The translations under genes were made by a program, and so were the position numbers. Below are positions 26,595 through 35,985 of a DNA stretch of 49,531 nt, piece after piece. Source of the DNA: Xanthomonas hortorum pv. cynarae (GTDB lineage: Bacteria; Pseudomonadota; Gammaproteobacteria; Xanthomonadales; Xanthomonadaceae). Positions within the stretch are counted from its first letter, which is position 1. Each line of letters starts with the position of its first letter. The stretch is taken from contig NZ_MDFM01000034.1 in NCBI RefSeq assembly GCF_002939985.1, forward strand, positions 1 to 49,531, written 5' to 3'. The notes beneath the pieces were generated by a model. It searched no databases, was not told where the DNA came from, and worked only from the letters and a program-made list of their open reading frames with translations.

Positions 26595-27995
26595 TTAGTT
26601 GGCGACGATTTGCGGGCGCCCGAAGCCCAGCCCGGCGATGCGCTGGGCGATCTCCGAAGCATTGGCGTGGTCGCGTGCATTCACCCGCAAGCGCCACAGG
26701 GTGCGCCCGCCACTGACGATGTCGCTGACGCTGGCACCGGCGATGCCGGCCGAAGCCAGCTGCGACAGCGCCCGATTGGCGTTTTCGCGACTGGCGAAGC
26801 TGGCGACCTGCAACAGGATGTCGCCGAGTGCGGTCTCGGCAACGCTGGGTGCCTTGGCAGGCACCGGTTCGGGCTTGGTCGCACGTAGCGGCGCGCTGCC
26901 TGCAGGCTTGACCACAGCGACCGCAACCGGTGCGGCAGGCGCAGGCGTCGATGCCGTGGCCGATGCCGGCCGCGGCGCAACCGCTGCCGGCTTGCCGGTC
27001 GCAACACGCACGCCTTGCGACTTCATCCACGCATCGAAATTGTCCGGATTGCCCGGCTGGCGCGAATCGGCCACGTGATAGCGCCAACGCTCACCTGCCG
27101 CAGTGACCGGCGCGGCGGCGATCGATGTCGCCACGGGTACGGCAGCCGAACTTGCCGCCACCGCGCGCGGAGCAACCGTGCCGTTGGGCAGACGCTGCAC
27201 CAGACCATCGATCTGACTGCCGCCCGAGGCTGGCCGCGCTGCGGCAACGCCGGTAGCGACAGGTGCCACGCCATTACGGCGCTTGGCCAGCAGATTGCCG
27301 TTGTCGGCTTCGGTCAGGCCGCGCACTTCGACATTGCCGGTGCCCTTGCCGGTGATGCCCAGCTTCACCGCAGCGGCGTAGCTCAGATCGATCACGCGGC
27401 CATCGTGGAACGGACCGCGGTCGTTGACGCGCACCACCACCGAGTCGCCGGTGTCGGTATTGGTCACCAGCGCGAAGCTGGGCAGCGGCAAGGTCTTGTG
27501 CGCGGCGGTGAAGGCGTACATGTCGTAGACCTCCTTGTTGGAGGTCAGCCTGCCGTGGAATTTGCTGCCGTAATACGAGGCGGTGCCACGTTCGACATAG
27601 TCGCCGGGGTTGTCCATCACCACGTAGCGCTTGCCCAGCACTTCATACGGCGAGCGATTGCCCACCGCCGAGCGCGGCTCGTTGCTGACCAGCGGCTCGG
27701 GAATGCAGGCCACGTTGGGAACATGGTCCGGGGTGGTGTCCTTGACGCCGGGTTTGTACAGGCCGCCGGCGGTGTAATCGCCACGCGTGGACGGATCTTC
27801 CTTCGCTGCCGCGTACGGTGAGCTCGACGGGCATCCGGTGGCGACATACGCCGGCCCCTTGCCTTCGACCTTGACGCCCTTGATCGCGCCGCTGCCTGCG
27901 CTGCCCGAACTCTTCTTCGGTGCACTGCTACAGGCCGCCAGGCCGAGCATCAGCGCCATCGGGATCAGCCACTTGGGGCCTGTCATGCTGTTCAT
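26595..27995 (-). CDS. rlpA: RlpA-family septal lytic transglycosylase lipoprotein
   Basis: This 466-residue protein has a lipobox LAACSS (Cys about 22), a linker, a double-psi beta-barrel (about 130-230), a long Ala/Pro linker and a C-terminal SPOR domain (about 390-463: DILLQVASFASRENANRAL). The barrel has GTASYYGSKFHGRLTSNKEV, VVVRVNDRGPF and DLSYAAAVKLG. The catalytic Glu and Asp positions are kept, but the usual NGE triplet reads NKE. In Pseudomonas, RlpA cleaves naked septal glycan. The ATG at 27995 overlaps the mltB stop (ATGA) and has AAGGAG upstream. Confidence 0.93.
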   Translation of the reverse strand: MNSMTGPKWLIPMALMLGLAACSSAPKKSSGSAGSGAIKGVKVEGKGPAYVATGCPSSSPYAAAKEDPSTRGDYTAGGLYKPGVKDTTPDHVPNVACIPEPLVSNEPRSAVGNRSPYEVLGKRYVVMDNPGDYVERGTASYYGSKFHGRLTSNKEVYDMYAFTAAHKTLPLPSFALVTNTDTGDSVVVRVNDRGPFHDGRVIDLSYAAAVKLGITGKGTGNVEVRGLTEADNGNLLAKRRNGVAPVATGVAAARPASGGSQIDGLVQRLPNGTVAPRAVAASSAAVPVATSIAAAPVTAAGERWRYHVADSRQPGNPDNFDAWMKSQGVRVATGKPAAVAPRPASATASTPAPAAPVAVAVVKPAGSAPLRATKPEPVPAKAPSVAETALGDILLQVASFASRENANRALSQLASAGIAGASVSDIVSGGRTLWRLRVNARDHANASEIAQRIAGLGFGRPQIVAN

Positions 27996-29131
27996 GCCGG
28001 GGGTAACTCCTTGCCGGCGATGGCCTCGGACAGCTGGAACACGGCCATCGCATACATCTTGGAAATGTTGTATCGGGTGATCGCGTAGAAGTTCTGGAAG
28101 CCGAGCCAATATTGCTTGCCGTTGGCATCGTCCAGGCTGATCGGGGTGGCGGTGCTGCCGGCCACCACCGGTGCGTTGGGGTGGTAGCCACGCGCGGACA
28201 GGTCGGCCAGCGTGTACACCGGCGACCAGTCGGTGGGATTGAATTCCTCGCGCCCGGCCGCCAGCGTGGCCGGTACGGCGACCTGACCACCGCGCACCCA
28301 ACCGCCCTTCTTGACGAAGTAGTTGGCGACCGAGGCGAACACGTCGTTGTGGTCGGTGAACAGATTGCGCTTGCCGTCGCCATCGCCATCCACCGCAAAC
28401 TGGCGGTAGCTGGACGGCATGAACTGGCCCATGCCCATCGCGCCGGCATAGCTACCGATCAGCGTGGTGACATCGAGTTGCTCTTCCTTGCCGAGCGCGA
28501 ACAGCTGGCCGAGTTCATCGCGAAAGAACAGCTCGCGACGCACTTCGCGTTCGAGCTTGGCCGGGTCGCCGCTGCGCGGATAGCGGAACGCCAGCGTGTA
28601 CAGCGCATCCAGCACGCGGTACTTGCCGGCGTTGCTGCCATAGCTGGTTTCCACCCCGATGATGGCCACGATCACCTGCGCCGGCACGCCGGTGGCCGCT
28701 TCGACCTTGCTCAGTTCGGCGCGGTGCTCGGCCAGGAACTTGCGGCCGCCGTCGATCCGCGCCTGGGTGATGAACATCGGGCGGTATTCGTTCCAGGGCT
28801 TGACCCGCTCGGCCGGGCGCGACATCGCGGTGACGATCGCATCCTTGAATTGTGCCTGTGCCAGCACCGCTTCGATCTGGGCCGCGTCGATACCGTACTT
28901 GGCGGCGGTGTCGCGCACGAAGTTGGCACGGGCGATCTCGAACGGCACCGGGGTCAGGTCCACCGGCGGCAATGCGGGCGCTTCGGCGGCGGCACTGGCA
29001 GGTGCGACCGGCGTGCTCGGCGGCTTGGCCGGGGGCGCGCTGGCGGCCGGCGGCGGGGTCGGAAGACTGGGCTGGGTCGCGCAGGCGACAAGGCCGAGGG
29101 TGAGCAGGCAGGTCAGGGTGCGTCGAATCAT
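27992..29131 (-). CDS. mltB: Membrane-bound lytic murein transglycosylase B
   Basis: This 379-residue lipoprotein has a lipobox LVACAT (Cys about 17), a Pro/Ala linker and a GH103 domain. The domain has RANFVRDTAAKYGID, the catalytic Glu in GVETSYGSNAGKYRVLDAL, GSYAGAMGMGQFMPSSYRQF and ANYFVKKGGWVRGG. It cuts the glycan strand, forming 1,6-anhydro-muramic ends. The last codons overlap rlpA, so the two hydrolases are translationally coupled. I see no clear RBS before the ATG at 29131, but the lipoprotein signal starts there. Confidence 0.94.
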   Translation of the reverse strand: MIRRTLTCLLTLGLVACATQPSLPTPPPAASAPPAKPPSTPVAPASAAAEAPALPPVDLTPVPFEIARANFVRDTAAKYGIDAAQIEAVLAQAQFKDAIVTAMSRPAERVKPWNEYRPMFITQARIDGGRKFLAEHRAELSKVEAATGVPAQVIVAIIGVETSYGSNAGKYRVLDALYTLAFRYPRSGDPAKLEREVRRELFFRDELGQLFALGKEEQLDVTTLIGSYAGAMGMGQFMPSSYRQFAVDGDGDGKRNLFTDHNDVFASVANYFVKKGGWVRGGQVAVPATLAAGREEFNPTDWSPVYTLADLSARGYHPNAPVVAGSTATPISLDDANGKQYWLGFQNFYAITRYNISKMYAMAVFQLSEAIAGKELPPA

Positions 29132-29234
29132 CGGCCGAGAGTAACAGAGACCAGATGAACTTCTGGCAATAAGACCATGAAACGAAAGAGCTTTAGTGGG
29201 ATTCCAGGCAATGCTGCAGCATTGACGGGCGCTC

Positions 29235-29263
29235 GCGGTACGCGCCACATGCGCGCGTACCGC
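29235..29263. other. Isolated inverted repeat in the mltB upstream region
   Basis: GCGGTACGCGC and GCGCGTACCGC form a perfect 11-bp stem with a seven-base loop, about 105 bases before the mltB start. No T run follows, so it could be an operator or a structural element. The remaining stretch 29132-29554 shows no credible gene. Confidence 0.5.
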
Positions 29264-29554
29264 ACGAAAACGCTCTGCCGGCACGGATGCGCCCGCTGCG
29301 AAGAAGTCGGATGCCTGCGGTGAAGGCACGGCATGACGCGGGCTGTGAGCAAGGGCCAACGCGCGCGGGAGGTGGAGATCGCAGCGGCGAATCGCCCAGC
29401 GGCGGTGTACTGAATGTCGAAGGCCAGTGCTGGTGCCTCGCCGCCCGAACGTCGGTAACGCAGGGCGGCGTTCCGCCTCAACCCATCAGTGTCGATGCTC
29501 CAGACGACGCATCACTTTTCGGCGCTGCATCGCCTTGGAACGTAGAACCACCAA

Positions 29555-29590
29555 GATCAGGCGCGGCCGAGACTTCGGACGCGCCTGATC
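29555..29590 (-). terminator. Hairpin after the polygalacturonase gene
   Basis: GATCAGGCGCG and CGCGCCTGATC form a perfect 11-bp stem with a 14-base loop, starting two bases after the stop codon. There is no T run, but the position fits a transcript end. Confidence 0.6.
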
Positions 29591-29592
29591 GA

Positions 29593-31002
29593 TCACAGTG
29601 CCGGGAAACGCGGCGCTGTGGAGCAGGTCGGAATAGCCCCACTCAGTTGCACCGGGCCGGTAGTGACACCGGCGCCCTGCAACTGAGTCTCCGTCAGGTC
29701 ACTGTTGACCAGCCCGATCCGGGCATTGCTGGCAGTGACGGCGGTGTTGCCTGTCGCAAGATTGGCCAGCACCAGATCCAGCGGCGTCTGCGCATCAAAG
29801 CCTTTCAGGATCCAGCCCTTGCCCTTGAGGCCGACATCGCCCGTGGTACGCAGGCCGTTAACGACAATCTCGCTGAAGCTGGGCTTGGTGCCGCTGCCGC
29901 CCGTCGAATAGAACGGGTTGATCACCAGCGGGCTGGTCACCCCGAACAGGCAGGTATTGCGATAGGTGATCAGGCTGACCGGCCCGCCCTTGGCGATGCT
30001 GGTCTTGATGCGCAGCCCGTTGTTGTCGGTGCTGCGGTTGCCGGCATCGTCGGTGGCAGTGATGACGTTGTTATCGACCAGCACGTTGTTGACACCGGAC
30101 ATCACTTCGCTGCCGATCGAAATGCCGTGGGTGCCGTAGCAGCGATTGTCGCGCACGGTGATGTTGCCGGACTTGGAGGCGATGGTCTTGATGGCCACGC
30201 AATCGTCGCCGCCCATCACATCGTTATCGACCAGGCTGGCGTTGACCACGCTGTCCAGATCCAGGCCATCGGTATTGGGGCTGGTGGCCGGCGATTTCAC
30301 CCGCACGCCCCAGATGGTCAGGCCATCTACGATATGCGCGAAGAAATGAAAGTACGCCGCGTTGATCAGATTGACGTTGTAGAGGGTGAAGGTGTTGGAA
30401 TTCTGCACCTTGATCAGGTCCGGGCTGTTCTGCACCTGGCCGGCATTCTTGGCGTTTTCGCCGAATTCCCACCAGGTGGTGCTCTTGCCGAGCATGGGCA
30501 GATCGCCGCGGCCGTCGATGGTGCCCTGGCGCCCGCCGGTGCGCATGCCCATCACGCCCGACTTGGTGCCCTTGATGCTGATCAGCGGCAAACATCCACC
30601 GCTCTTGGCACCGGCAGTGCCGCAGCCGCTGCCGTAGTCGGCCGGATTGCGCGAGCCATACAAAGTGACGCCCTGATCGACGACCAAGGTGACACCGGTG
30701 GGAATCGACAGCGGCCCGCTGAGAAACGCAGTGCCGGTGCCGGCCTTGAGCAGCACGCTGCCGTTTTTGCCGGTGCAGGCGGCCAGTGCGGCCTGGATAG
30801 TTTTGGTATCCGGCGGCGCACTCTCCGATGCAGCGTCGAACAGGCGCGCGCTCGGTGTGTGGCTGGCACTCACCGATTGGCAGGTGGCAGGAATCGCCGG
30901 CTCGGACACAGCGCGCGTATCGCCGGTTGCAAGATTGATGGCGCCGGCTTGTGCGGCGAGCGTAAGACAGACACCGCCGATGGCGGCGGTTAGCAATTTC
31001 AT
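29593..31002 (-). CDS. Secreted polygalacturonase (GH28)
   Basis: This 469-residue enzyme has a signal peptide (MKLLTAAIGGVCLTLAAQAGA). It would hydrolyse the alpha-1,4-galacturonic acid chains of plant pectin outside the cell. The GH28 catalytic motifs are present: SPNTDGLD, GGDDCVAIK, THGISIGS and LRIKT. The three catalytic Asp are in NTD and DD, and the His in THG. The length suits the bacterial PehA/PglA type, which is exported by type II secretion. The start has AGGTGA about ten bases upstream. A PIP-box-like promoter lies 83 bases further up, so HrpX control during plant infection is likely. It borders the VirD4/effector island. Confidence 0.93.
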   Translation of the reverse strand: MKLLTAAIGGVCLTLAAQAGAINLATGDTRAVSEPAIPATCQSVSASHTPSARLFDAASESAPPDTKTIQAALAACTGKNGSVLLKAGTGTAFLSGPLSIPTGVTLVVDQGVTLYGSRNPADYGSGCGTAGAKSGGCLPLISIKGTKSGVMGMRTGGRQGTIDGRGDLPMLGKSTTWWEFGENAKNAGQVQNSPDLIKVQNSNTFTLYNVNLINAAYFHFFAHIVDGLTIWGVRVKSPATSPNTDGLDLDSVVNASLVDNDVMGGDDCVAIKTIASKSGNITVRDNRCYGTHGISIGSEVMSGVNNVLVDNNVITATDDAGNRSTDNNGLRIKTSIAKGGPVSLITYRNTCLFGVTSPLVINPFYSTGGSGTKPSFSEIVVNGLRTTGDVGLKGKGWILKGFDAQTPLDLVLANLATGNTAVTASNARIGLVNSDLTETQLQGAGVTTGPVQLSGAIPTCSTAPRFPAL

Positions 31003-31084
31003 GGGAAAGATCACCTGAAAGAGGAATGGCGCGTGCCTGCTGAAGCAACGCGACCCGGCCGCGGCAAACTCAACGGCGTGACGA

Positions 31085-31145
31085 ACTCTACGGAGCAACG
31101 CCCGTACATGCGCAAGGCAAGCGAACCCGCCGCCGCACGAACGAA
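31085..31145 (-). promoter_or_regulatory. PIP-box-like HrpX-type promoter of the polygalacturonase gene
   Basis: On the minus strand TTCGT (31145-31141), 15 bases and TTCGC (31125-31121) fit the plant-inducible promoter form TTCGB-N15-TTCGB. Exactly 30 bases further, TAGAGT (31090-31085) matches the -10 form YANNNT at the spacing of 30-32 seen in functional PIP promoters. The gene start is 83 bases beyond. The rest of 31003-31416 shows no gene. Confidence 0.72.
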
Positions 31146-31416
31146 GCCGCACTGCAGCGGTGTGTCGTCATTGCAACGTAGCGCGCAGAACTTTGCGCAA
31201 TTTGCAAAGTGTCAGCTGAGTGACATGTGCGTGTCGTGTGTGTTGTGGTCTGCGCAGGGTTTCAGCAATCCAGGGACTTACCCGATCACCACACCGTATT
31301 TCAAGCAGCCGTATCGGACGTCGAAGCGGCGCGCGAACAGACTCAAACTCGGTACTCAGCTCGATGTCGTGTTGATTGTCATTAGACAAGAAATCTTTCT
31401 TTCTGATTGACCAGCA

Positions 31417-34400
31417 TCAACCGCCACCTCCATCGCCACTGGACGCATCCGACATGGCTTGGTGTTGAGAGCGCACAGCAAGCGTCATCATTGGGCCCGA
31501 CGGGTTCTTGTCGATCTCCTCACGCTGGCGCTGGAACTGCACCATCTCCTGCGCCCGTTGCTGATCCAACGTCTCCGTCTTTCGCAAGGTTTCATCAATG
31601 CCAGGCGATGGTGTGTTGAGCGCGACTTCCGAGTGGAACCCCGGCGTTTTGCCAAAAACAAAGGCGACATCATCGTGGACGGTCACTTTCCGCAGCTCAT
31701 CCGCGCGCTCGATCCCCGACTCTTTGACGGCATGCAGCACTTCGGCCGTTTTCTCATCAGAAGTGCCCTTCGGAAGTTGCGCCTGGATGGCAGAGAACAA
31801 GGCGTAATCCCGATGATTAGAGGAAAACCCCTGTTGAGCGACGTCTTGGGATGGCCTGATTTGCTCGACCCGACCCTCATCGTGTTCGTATGCGTTTGAG
31901 CGGGCAGTTGTCCCACCGAAGCCAGGCGATAACGCATAGGAGGACGTGCGCTCAGGCAAGACGATCTGTGCCGGCGCTTCGCTCTGCGTTGGGATTGCCG
32001 GCGACGACGCTCGCACCGCATCTTGCTGCTCTGCCTGCACCGAAGTAGACGATGGCACATCGTTCTGTGGCGTGACTACTCGGGCTTGCTGCTCACTGCC
32101 CTGCTCCACTGCTGCATTTGCCGATGTCGGCTCTGTGGGTTTCAAGGACACTCGGCGCGCGTGTTGTGCCTGCGACAGCGCTGCATCCAGTTCTTGGCCG
32201 GCAATGCCTGTTGCCGGCAAGCCCTGGTCTTGCTGGAACTGCCTTACCGCATGTTCGGTCTCCGGACCGTAGTGCCCGTCTTGCGGCACGGCCTGGCCGT
32301 TCGGTCCCCGGGCATCTAATTGCTGCAAGCGATACTGCAAGAACTCGACCTCTCGCCCTCGGTCGCCCAGGCGCAGCCCTTCCACTTCATGGGATGCCGG
32401 CGACACTGGCGCAGCGGCCTGAGTAGGCGCTTGATCGGCAGAGGTCGAAGCGGATGATGCCGGCCCGGCACTCGGCGCAGATGCGCTTGCCAAGGCTGGG
32501 AAGGTCGCCTCTGCCTTCGGCTGGACTGCGCTGACTGTCGAGGGTGCAGCAACCACAGGCGGTTGGGTCTCTTGTGGTTCGCGTTGCGGGACAGGCTCGG
32601 GCTTCGGTTCGGCAGGTTTGGCGATCGGGCGCGCGTCTTCCTGCAGAGGCGCGCTGGCGGATGCAGGCATAACGACCGGGGGCAGGCGTTGCCGTCTCCG
32701 CAACAGCAGGCGCGTCGGGTGTGCGTGCAACATCTCGATCCCGCCGCACGTCAATGGCTGCCTGAGGCGCTTGGGTTCCATCCACACGCGGGGCAGTGAC
32801 GGTCGTTGCTGCGAAGCTTGCGACCTGTTGCGCTTCTTGCGTGGAAACCCCTTGCCGATTGGCCTCCCGCAACGCTTGCTCGTAGGCGTCGCGCTCCTGA
32901 GGCGAACGATGTTCGATCTGCTGTTCGCCAAGCTCGGGCACAGGAGACGCCTGGGCGTGAGCTTGCACCTGCTCCCGCGCGTGTTGGATGTCTTCGCTAC
33001 TGGTGACCGCTGCTACTCGGATGACACCGTCGCTGCCGCGTTGCAAATGGGCAATGGGGCTGTCGAGCTGACGCGCGCCTTGTGCATCGGGATCGAGCGT
33101 CAAAGAAGAATTTGACGCATCCAGGCCCGAGTTTGCACGCGTGGTGTTGATGGCCAACTGGATGGCAGCAAGGGACTCGACATTCGGATTGAGGCCATAA
33201 CCTGCATAGGTTGTCGCCAGGCTCGAAAGGTCCAACTGATCCTGAGTCGGGCGCTGCCATGCTGGGAGCGCAGCCATCGTTTGTTCGTGTTGTTGGAGAT
33301 GTGGCTGTATGGCAACGCGTGTGGCCGACAGTTCCGCAGCGATTGTGCCGGTTGCCACCTCGCCGTTATGGCGCCACACACCGTCAGCAAACTGATATTG
33401 CTTGCTGTTGGACGCCTGTAAGTTGTCCGTGTCAAGCGCAGTAGTGACGGCTGACGGCGATTGAATGCCGGTTATCGTGTCCCAGCCATCCAGGCGGTGC
33501 GCGACCTGATACCGAGCGGCGAGCGCCGCTGGCCCCTGCACGATATTGCTTTCCAAGACCTCGGCAGCTTGCGCGTCCAATTGCGCAGCACGCGCAGCCG
33601 GCGCAAATTCGGCCTGAGTGGTGTTGCCGCCATTTGGATCAATGTCGGTAACGCGGGTGCGCTGCCACTGACCGGTGTCGGCGTCACGCGTCCAGTTCGC
33701 CGGCAACAAGCTCGGAAGATCAGTGCTGCTGGCTTCCAAGTTGTAAGGGCTACGCGGTGGCGGCATCCGGCTCATTGCCAGTTCGACCGATGTATTGGCG
33801 GCTCGGTAGTCCAACTCACGGCGGGTATCGAAGTCTGCCGAAAACGTTGTCTGCTGAGGACGGTCAATTGCATCGGCGCGAAGATCAGCAGCCATCGGCT
33901 GCACCCATTGCCGCCCGTTGAAGCTCCACTGCCTGCCCAAGGAATCTACTTGGTGCGTGATCGCGCGCTCATCCAAGGTGGCCATCACCTTGCCAGACAC
34001 CACGTAACCGGCAATGCCCCCCACTGCCCCACCAACGGCAGCGCCAACTGGGCCACCAAATGCGCCGATCTCCGCTCCTGCCCAAGCACCGGCCCAGGCG
34101 CTTGCGTTGTTAGCGGCGTAGTTGCGCAACTCCTGTTTAGCACCCAGCAGGTTGTCTTGCGCGAGCAATGTGCTCACCCGTTGACTGGTCCCAATCGCAT
34201 CGGTCGCCGATGCCAGCAATCCCGTTACACGAAGTGCTTGGCCTGCTGACAAGCTACCTGCCAGAAGCTCGGGCGTGGCAAAGCCGCGCTGGCCTGCGGG
34301 AATGCGTAGCGGCCTCGCCGCATCCGCTCCTAAAGCCTGCTCGACTTGCAAAATCCCCTGCTCAGAGAAGTTCAAACGGCCATTCGCGTGTGCCTCGGCA

Positions 34401-35023
34401 ATGGCTTGCGAAAGCACAGTGCGTTCGAGAGCAGGATTGCCGCCCTTGGACAGGTTCTCGCTCGCTTGAGCCATCACTTGCAGTGTGCGGGAAACATGCA
34501 TTTCGGACTGCGTGATCGATGACCAGGCCAGCTCTGACGGCAGCATTTGTCCAAAGCGGCTAATTTGTGCTTGGTGCACTTGTTCGTAGCTGGGGACGTT
34601 GCCGAAAAAGGACTGCACCCTTGGCCGAATGTCGTCCGCTTTCAGGCCTAATGGCGCATTGGTGTAAAGATCACTATTGATCAGCCCCGTTCGCATGGTG
34701 TCTTGCAAGCGTTCTACTTTCGCGGCAAGCCTCTGCGCCGCATCGGGATCACCCGCTAGCATCTTCTGACCGTCAGCGCTCCGTTCAAACCGATCGAGCC
34801 AAGTTAGTGTGCCAGACTGATACGTGCCAATTGGTCCTCCACTGTGTGGTGGCAAGTGGAGCGCCGATGCAAGATTTTTATTTGCTGGCATAAAGATGCG
34901 ATTGCGCTGCGCATCCATCTCAAAGAAGCCGTCGTCAGCAAGATTTCTTAGCAACGGACTGTTATCGAGTGTTTGCTGCTCGATAACATGATGATCCTGA
35001 AACAACGGGCGCGGTCTTGCCAT
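31417..35023 (-). pseudogene. Type IV secretion effector: AHH-like nuclease, PG-binding domain and XVIPCD (frameshifted)
   Basis: Two overlapping frames join at a run of five G (32678-32682, C on the coding strand). Removing one base fuses 782 residues to 419, about 1201 in all. The N-terminus has an AHH/HNH-like nuclease pattern (FQDHHVIEQQ, then NRIFMPANKN and HSGGPIGTY, about 8-70). A glycine-rich membrane-like segment lies near 320-350. A peptidoglycan-binding repeat (LRLGDRGREVEFLQYRLQQL, about 880-950) follows, then the XVIPCD signal (DYALFSAIQAQLP, KVTVHDDVAFVFG, QEMVQFQRQREEI, about 1070-1190). The XVIPCD is recognised by VirD4, whose gene lies upstream. As read, the product loses its secretion signal. 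The break could be real decay, phase variation or a sequencing error. Confidence 0.82.
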
Positions 35024-35052
35024 GAAGCCACCTCTACATGGTTTGAGCAGTC

Positions 35053-35691
35053 TTACTGATCAGCAGCGTCGGCAAACCACAGCCCGTCCGAATGACTCTT
35101 GGCTCCAATCCCGGCATGCCTGACAGCCTCGCGAAGCACGCTATCGCACACAACAAGTATTCCTGAGTAGGGAACGCGAAAAATATGCGCCGACCCAATA
35201 ACGCCTTTATCAAAGGCCAGCTTGGCGCCACCGGAAAGGTCATAGAACTTACCATTGACGAAATCATCGCTGATCTCAACCTTCAACTCTGATGCTTCTT
35301 CGTCCACCGCATCGAGCACACGCACAACATCACAGAGGTAGTGTTTTGGGCCAACTGACCCATCGGGCAATCGAAATTCACATTCGGCAAACTCAAATCC
35401 CTGCGGATCAACCGCCTCAAAGACGTTCTTTAAGCGCTCCGAGACAAGCCAGTAGCCGCTATAGATGCCTTCAAGATCGCGGGGCATCTTGCCCTTTTTG
35501 GGATCGTAGACAAGCAGTGGCGTTTGACGAAGTGGCGGAATTCCGCCCTTGACTGGACGCAAGATGCGACGAGGCGGCGTAAGAAGCTCTTTCTCGTTTT
35601 CAAATACGACGCCCGAGGTCTTCCAGTTGCTGCGGATGTCCGGCATCAATGTGTAGAACTCACCTTTCTTTGGACCACTCTGGACAGTCAT
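35053..35691 (-). CDS. Probable immunity protein, DUF1629/Imm11-like
   Basis: This 212-residue cytoplasmic protein has a family-like start GEFYTLMPDIRSNWK, the core GIYSGYWLVSERLKNVFEAV and DPQGFEFAECEFRLPDG, and the end KSHSDGLWFADAADQ. I relate it to the DUF1629 (Imm11) immunity group, whose members neutralise polymorphic toxins. The gene ends 29 bases before the effector start, the usual place for an immunity gene in xanthomonad T4SS effector pairs. The ATG at 35691 was chosen because GGAAGA precedes it; earlier ATGs at 35754 and 35706 lack a ribosome site. Confidence 0.72.
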   Translation of the reverse strand: MTVQSGPKKGEFYTLMPDIRSNWKTSGVVFENEKELLTPPRRILRPVKGGIPPLRQTPLLVYDPKKGKMPRDLEGIYSGYWLVSERLKNVFEAVDPQGFEFAECEFRLPDGSVGPKHYLCDVVRVLDAVDEEASELKVEISDDFVNGKFYDLSGGAKLAFDKGVIGSAHIFRVPYSGILVVCDSVLREAVRHAGIGAKSHSDGLWFADAADQ

Positions 35692-35859
35692 ATTGTCTTC
35701 TTCCATTTCTATATCCAAGTCAAAAGCATTTCGCCCCTTACATCCATCCATCATGACAAAGGTGGATTTTATTTTCCACTTCTCTGTCCAAGGACATGCA
35801 TCCTTAAAATTTCATCATACACATCCTCAACAAGCCATCTTCCAACCCATAAGCACTGA

Positions 35860-35985
35860 TTAATACTCCACATCATTAAAGTTCACCTGCACCACAAGTG
35901 CACGCAGATCTCCGCCTGAGCGATATGCATCCGGTCGTCCCCTCAGTGAAGTAATGGCTTCTTCCGCACTCAATGCACTTTTCAT
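35860..35985 (-). CDS. Small protein of 41 residues, coupled to the upstream gene
   Basis: Not recognised. ATG at 35985 overlaps the upstream stop in an ATGA arrangement, and GGAGG lies ten bases before it. The product (MKSALSAEEAITSLRG ... VNFNDVEY) is short and polar. The alternative is that a single-base change split one longer gene here, so that these residues were the C-terminus of the 165-residue protein. The strong RBS favours a real coupled peptide, but evidence is thin. Confidence 0.4.
   Translation of the reverse strand: MKSALSAEEAITSLRGRPDAYRSGGDLRALVVQVNFNDVEY

Noticed and set aside
29287..30993. A 568-codon open frame on the plus strand opposite the polygalacturonase
   Set aside because: It is a mirror frame of a gene with full GH28 motifs and has no recognisable domain.
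31417..32931. A separate 504-codon gene for the XVIPCD part of the effector
   Set aside because: Its first 85 codons are out of frame with a continuous effector sequence, and the true link to the upstream part is through the five-base C-run; no ribosome site supports an independent start.
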